DNA of 64,000 nucleotides from Acanthosepion esculentum. Its lineage: Eukaryota > Mollusca > Cephalopoda > Sepiida > Sepiidae. The stretch covers positions 52,568,949-52,632,948 of the forward strand of contig OZ038508.1 in assembly GCA_964036315.1 (NCBI GenBank), written 5' to 3'. Each line of letters starts with the position of its first letter. The stretch's first letter is position 1. Positions 59,991 to 64,000 of this stretch are shown in pieces. The translations under genes were made by a program, and so were the position numbers. The notes beneath the pieces are model-generated. The model did no database searches and was not told where the DNA came from. It was given only the letters and a program-made list of their open reading frames with translations.

Positions 59991-61246
59991 GGAATCATTA
60001 GAGTGAATGAAATGCTTTTCATATTTGTTTAATAAATCTTATATCATAGTTTACATAAACAGCTAATATTAATATATAATTCAGTGGGGAAAAATAGCTT
60101 TTCTCCTAGTTTAATGAAATAAAATAAAAATATTTTGAGAACAGCTGATTATTTTTTTTTTATTCCCTGGTTTTCATATCCTGTCATTTAATTGGATTGT
60201 GATTCAAATGAATTGTAGATGAAGGTAAGAAAAGGAAGCATTGTTCAAGAACAATTGATGAAATATTTCTCTAATGTTACATTACACCAAAAAGCTTGTC
60301 AAAATCTTTGTATACTCCAAATAAAAGATTTAACAGAAATAATTAAGTCCTAAATTTTTTAAGAGCTTTTTTTTTAAAAAAAAAAGAAGAGGAATTCTCT
60401 ACACAAAATTTAACAAATATCTGAACCCCTGGAAATGTTATGAATCTGAGCAGAGTGTCCATTATTTCATGCCAATGCTCTTCTCTCACTGTCTTTCTTT
60501 TGCTCTATCTTTCCATAAAGAATGTTAATGCATCACAAATTTTATGCTTTCAGTCATTTTTGTTTGGATATACCGTCAACAAGTTGATTTGTGTCTTTCT
60601 TCCATTCCATCTCTTCTCTCTCATTTACAATATATATCTATATCTCTGTTCAATATTGAATTCTCATAGCTTATCAATTTAGCAAATTTTAGAATAATAA
60701 CATATAACAGCAATCTGATCTTTATATAGTAGCAATATAATATTTATATAACAACAAAGATTGTGTTTTACAAAAAGATAATAAAAAGGTTGACCAGAGT
60801 ATTACTGGAAGATAACAATTTTAAGGTTAGCAGTTTTTGTAAGTAAAGAGCTCAATAACAATAGATAGAACAATAATAGTAACAAATAAAATTGAATGTT
60901 CAACTTATCTTTTAGATCACATAGACACAGTCCAGCAAGAGCAAAGTTTAATTACCCTTTTGAAGAATGTGTACCCACTCGTTCAGATATTCTCAAATGT
61001 CCATATCAGCTCATTTTTTTGTATCTAAATCATAAACAAAATAATTTCTAAGGAATCAATTGATTTTTTATCCATCATTATTTACTCCAAATGTTATTTT
61101 TTGAATACCTATATTTGAGTAGACATCCTGTATTTTTTAAATGTTATGTATTATGTCTACCAGCCTGTGCATTCAATAGACTGGTAGGGTTTAAATGTTT
61201 TTTTTTTGTTTTTTTTTCAAATTAGTCTTTTTTGAAAGCCATGTTC
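59990..61246. other. Intergenic, nothing recognised
   Basis: Low-complexity AT-rich DNA with no supported feature. Confidence 0.5.
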
Positions 61247-61532
61247 AATATGGTGCAATGGATATCAGCTCGGAATAATAAATCAGAGGGGTGAGTTCAA
61301 ATTCTAGTCAGGTTACTTACATCCACTTATATGTAAAAATACTTGGGAAAGGTATGAATCATCTTATCTCCTCCCACCTATGGGTTGAATAACAGGACAG
61401 ACTGAGTCCTATAAACTTGATTGGCAACCAGTCTACCACAGCAAGAAATGGAAACATACTGTGGGGAAAATCGTCTGCTTAGTCAAAGTCATGACTCACC
61501 CAAGTGTGTATTATGTATGGCACTTAACTGAC
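61247..61532 (+). repeat. tRNA-derived SINE (same family as 27640)
   Basis: Box-A-like aatatggtgcaatggatatc, then box-B-like gagttcaaattctagtcagg. The body blocks are tatgggttgaataacaggac, accacagcaagaaatggaaa and cttaactgactta, in the same order as in the copy at 27640. Confidence 0.75.
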
Positions 61533-63456
61533 TTATTTATTTGAAATATTTCCAGAAATGGATATGTGACTGATATAAAAAATGTTCAGTCATTTCAATA
61601 AATCTCACTAGTTACAGGAGAAAAGGAAGAACAAACATCTTTACCTTGAGAAGTTGGCATGTCATTTCAGTTGTTGATGAATTTGATCTTTAACTATTTT
61701 GTTTTTCATTTTGAGAGTTGATTGGCATAAATTTATGTAAATGGGGTGGCATTTTAGTGTTGGCTGACTACAACTCATTGCAAATTCACAAATTTATCCA
61801 TTTTCAAGTGATACAAACTTAAAGGATTTTGAATTTACTCAAACCTTGTGATTTAGAGATATAACAAGATAATTTACAACCAATCTGTTTTCAACAGTAT
61901 CTCCAAATTTTTAATCTTATTTTAGATTTTATTTTTGGCATGTTTTCCTTGAATCTGTTGTTTTGATATAAATATGTTGATCCTCTTTTAATGTGTTCCA
62001 AAAACGGGCTTTTGAAATCTTTACATGCTAAACATTTTAATTATTGGATTTTGAATATTACTACAAATTTTAAAAGCTGTAGAAACAAAATTAGCAAACA
62101 AGTCTTTTCTTTTGTGACCTCTATCTCTCCACATATGATGTGTGGATGAGGTTTGCTTAAGGATTTTAATTTAGTTCTTTTATGACTTGGGGTTGTGCTT
62201 ATTAACTTTTCCAAGAAAATATGTCAAAAAAAAAAAAAAAAAAAAAAAATTAAATAATGCTGTAGAAAACATATGAAACAAACCCTATTTCCAATGCAAT
62301 TACATAACTACAAACATACCATATTAAAACACACCCAAACTTTATTTTCTATCCAATAACAGACAATATTACAAGCATGCCAAAAAGATTCCACAATACA
62401 TCAACACACTGTTTAAATCAAACTGTTTATTGATAAGAAATTAACATAACCATGTGAATTATTTGACCAATCAGAGAAAACTAAAATCCTATTTTCCTCA
62501 AGTCTACTCTAGGGAAACATTTCTCATAAAACCCCACAAATTTCAGCTTTCAAATATGAAATGTGACAGTCTCCAAACCAAAAGGAGATGCAACTCTCTC
62601 TCCACAGCGCATACTGAAAAAAAAAAAAAAAATGTGTCAGTGACTTCAAATGAATTAGCTACAACAAAGATGGTCAGTGAATCTTCCCTCATGATAAAAG
62701 TCTTTTCTCAACTACAGCTGCTTTTCTGTGTACCCTCTACTCAAAACTCAACTAAAGACTATTTTTTTTTTTTAATTCATGTATGTATGTTTGTAAATAC
62801 AAATTATTTGACATACCCATGTTGTTTTCTTAATTTTTATTTTATCATTGATTGGAATTTGGGCACTTGAATTTTTAAAATAAAAAAAATTGAATCATCT
62901 ATTAAAAATAATTTACATCAATCTCAAATCAGTGTTTTAGGGAGGATATTTTTAGAGAATAACATTAAAAAAAAAATCTGTTTCAATCAAATAATATTGC
63001 AAGAAGTTTATTCTTCTCTTTATGCATTTTATTGCTTCTTAAAAAAATATAAATTTATTAATTTTCAAGGAAAATGTTGTATAAATACAACTAATATTGA
63101 AGAATGGAACAACCTACGAAAAAGTAGTTTTTCAGCTCGTTTATTTAATTGCGTGGAAAAATACGTATTAATCAAACTTAAAAGAAAACGTAATTTTTTT
63201 TCAAATAACTTTCAAGGCTGCTTAGAGTTGTCTCCCTTGTTTAATTCAGAAACGGTCGAATGGACAAATTCAAGCAATCTTACTCCCAATGCATGCAACT
63301 TAAACATTTTTTTTCTTGCAAGAAGCAATAATAACGAACTACACAAATTGATAACTTTATTTCTGATGCATAAACTTTTTGCTTGTGAGTTTATACATCA
63401 TGCTAATTCAGTTTCTTCGATTTTAGTGGATGATTTGTAATTTTTTTAAAGAAATA
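61533..63456. other. Intergenic, nothing recognised
   Basis: Open frames of 138 and 147 codons (62454-62870, 62997-63440) are biased in composition, without family motifs or splice context. A 27-A run lies near 62225-62250. Confidence 0.45.
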
Positions 63457-63895
63457 TGGGTAAAAAGTCTATAATCGGGGGCCATAATTCGCATGAGCAA
63501 AATGGCGAGTTAAAATTCATTTATATATTGTTTATAAATATATTTTCAAATACATTTTTTGATTTTTCTCGAAATATATATTCAGCTATGTATTCCCATT
63601 CATGTGGATGTTTGTTGGTTCCTTTTCTGCTGAGAAAACACCTTATATGAAGCCAGCTATTCTCTATTGTTTGATTAGGAACTGGAGTTATTTTTTCCTA
63701 CAGCTGTTTTTTTGGACATCTCCAAATACATCAGAACAACTTTGGGATACCAACATCATATTGCAGCAACATTCTTCATAAGTTCTTTGTTCTGCAATTA
63801 ACTTATTTTCTTTCAAAAAGTTAAGAGTTCTGACAAATTTTCTACTTTCATTTTTGCACATGCAAATTATAGACTGGATTGTAAACTTTTACCAA
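63457..63895. mobile_element. Inverted-repeat element, copy 2
   Basis: The left end gggtaaaaagtctataatcg then ggggccataattc is nearly the same as copy 1 at 58252. The right end, reverse-complemented, reads ttttggtaaaagtttacaat and is more decayed. Confidence 0.6.
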
Positions 63896-64000
63896 AATAT
63901 GACCCTAGTTGCTCTGAGGGTGATGAGGGTCGATTCAGAATGTAAATAATGTTAAACTGGATCTTTACTTTTATGTTCAGTTTTTTTGAAACATGATTAG

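Noticed and set aside
62454..63440. 138- and 147-codon open frames as genes
   Set aside because: Biased composition, Phe/Asn/Lys-rich, no domain, no neighbouring exons; expected by chance in AT-rich DNA.
1..64000. CRISPR arrays, bacterial operons or tRNA genes
   Set aside because: No regularly spaced repeats, no prokaryotic gene layout, and the tRNA-like sequences are SINEs lacking a cloverleaf.

Overview
The window looks like nuclear DNA of an animal with a large, AT-rich, intron-heavy genome: long introns, GT-AG splice sites, many (TA)n and (CA)n tracts, and decayed DNA transposons and SINEs. The tRNA- and 5S-derived SINEs and the Tc1-like elements resemble those I associate with molluscs, especially cephalopods. 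That is pattern memory, not a search result, so the lineage is tentative.

Only one cellular gene is supported. From about 4.4 to 48.5 kb on the + strand lie the central and 3' exons of a LASP-type gene (LIM and SH3 protein, an actin-binding adaptor of the nebulin family). Two constitutive-looking exons (4374-4481 and 8348-8522) encode nebulin repeats. A long linker region is cut into small exons (12217-12399, 18780-18788, 18919-18960, 21438-21476, 22840-22875, 35146-35241, 38996-39033). A 6-nt microexon (48239-48244) and the terminal SH3 exon (48325-48498) follow. The LIM exons, start codon and promoter lie upstream of the window. The first six linker exons are all phase 1 at both ends, so any of them can be skipped without a frameshift. 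This is a gene built to produce many linker-length isoforms between fixed nebulin and SH3 modules. The 3' UTR probably runs to a poly(A) signal near 54.34 kb.

The introns carry the other content. There is a decayed Tc1-like element (1131-2644), an almost perfect foldback element (16219-16615), 5S-derived SINEs (13.86-14.53 kb), a retroelement zinc-finger remnant (23.75-24.04 kb), a tRNA-derived SINE (27.64-27.92 kb), a Tc1-like remnant (28.2-28.8 kb) and a mariner (32664-33880). The last large intron holds a Tc1/IS630-type element with both terminal inverted repeats (40811-42187). It also holds a 4.7-kb decayed P element (42743-47488, transposase antisense) with a THAP domain, DDE landmarks, terminal inverted repeats and an 8-bp target duplication.

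From about 54.4 to 64 kb I see no gene. This stretch has a 5S/tRNA composite SINE, two more tRNA-derived SINEs, two copies of an unnamed inverted-repeat element, a small foldback MITE and simple repeats.
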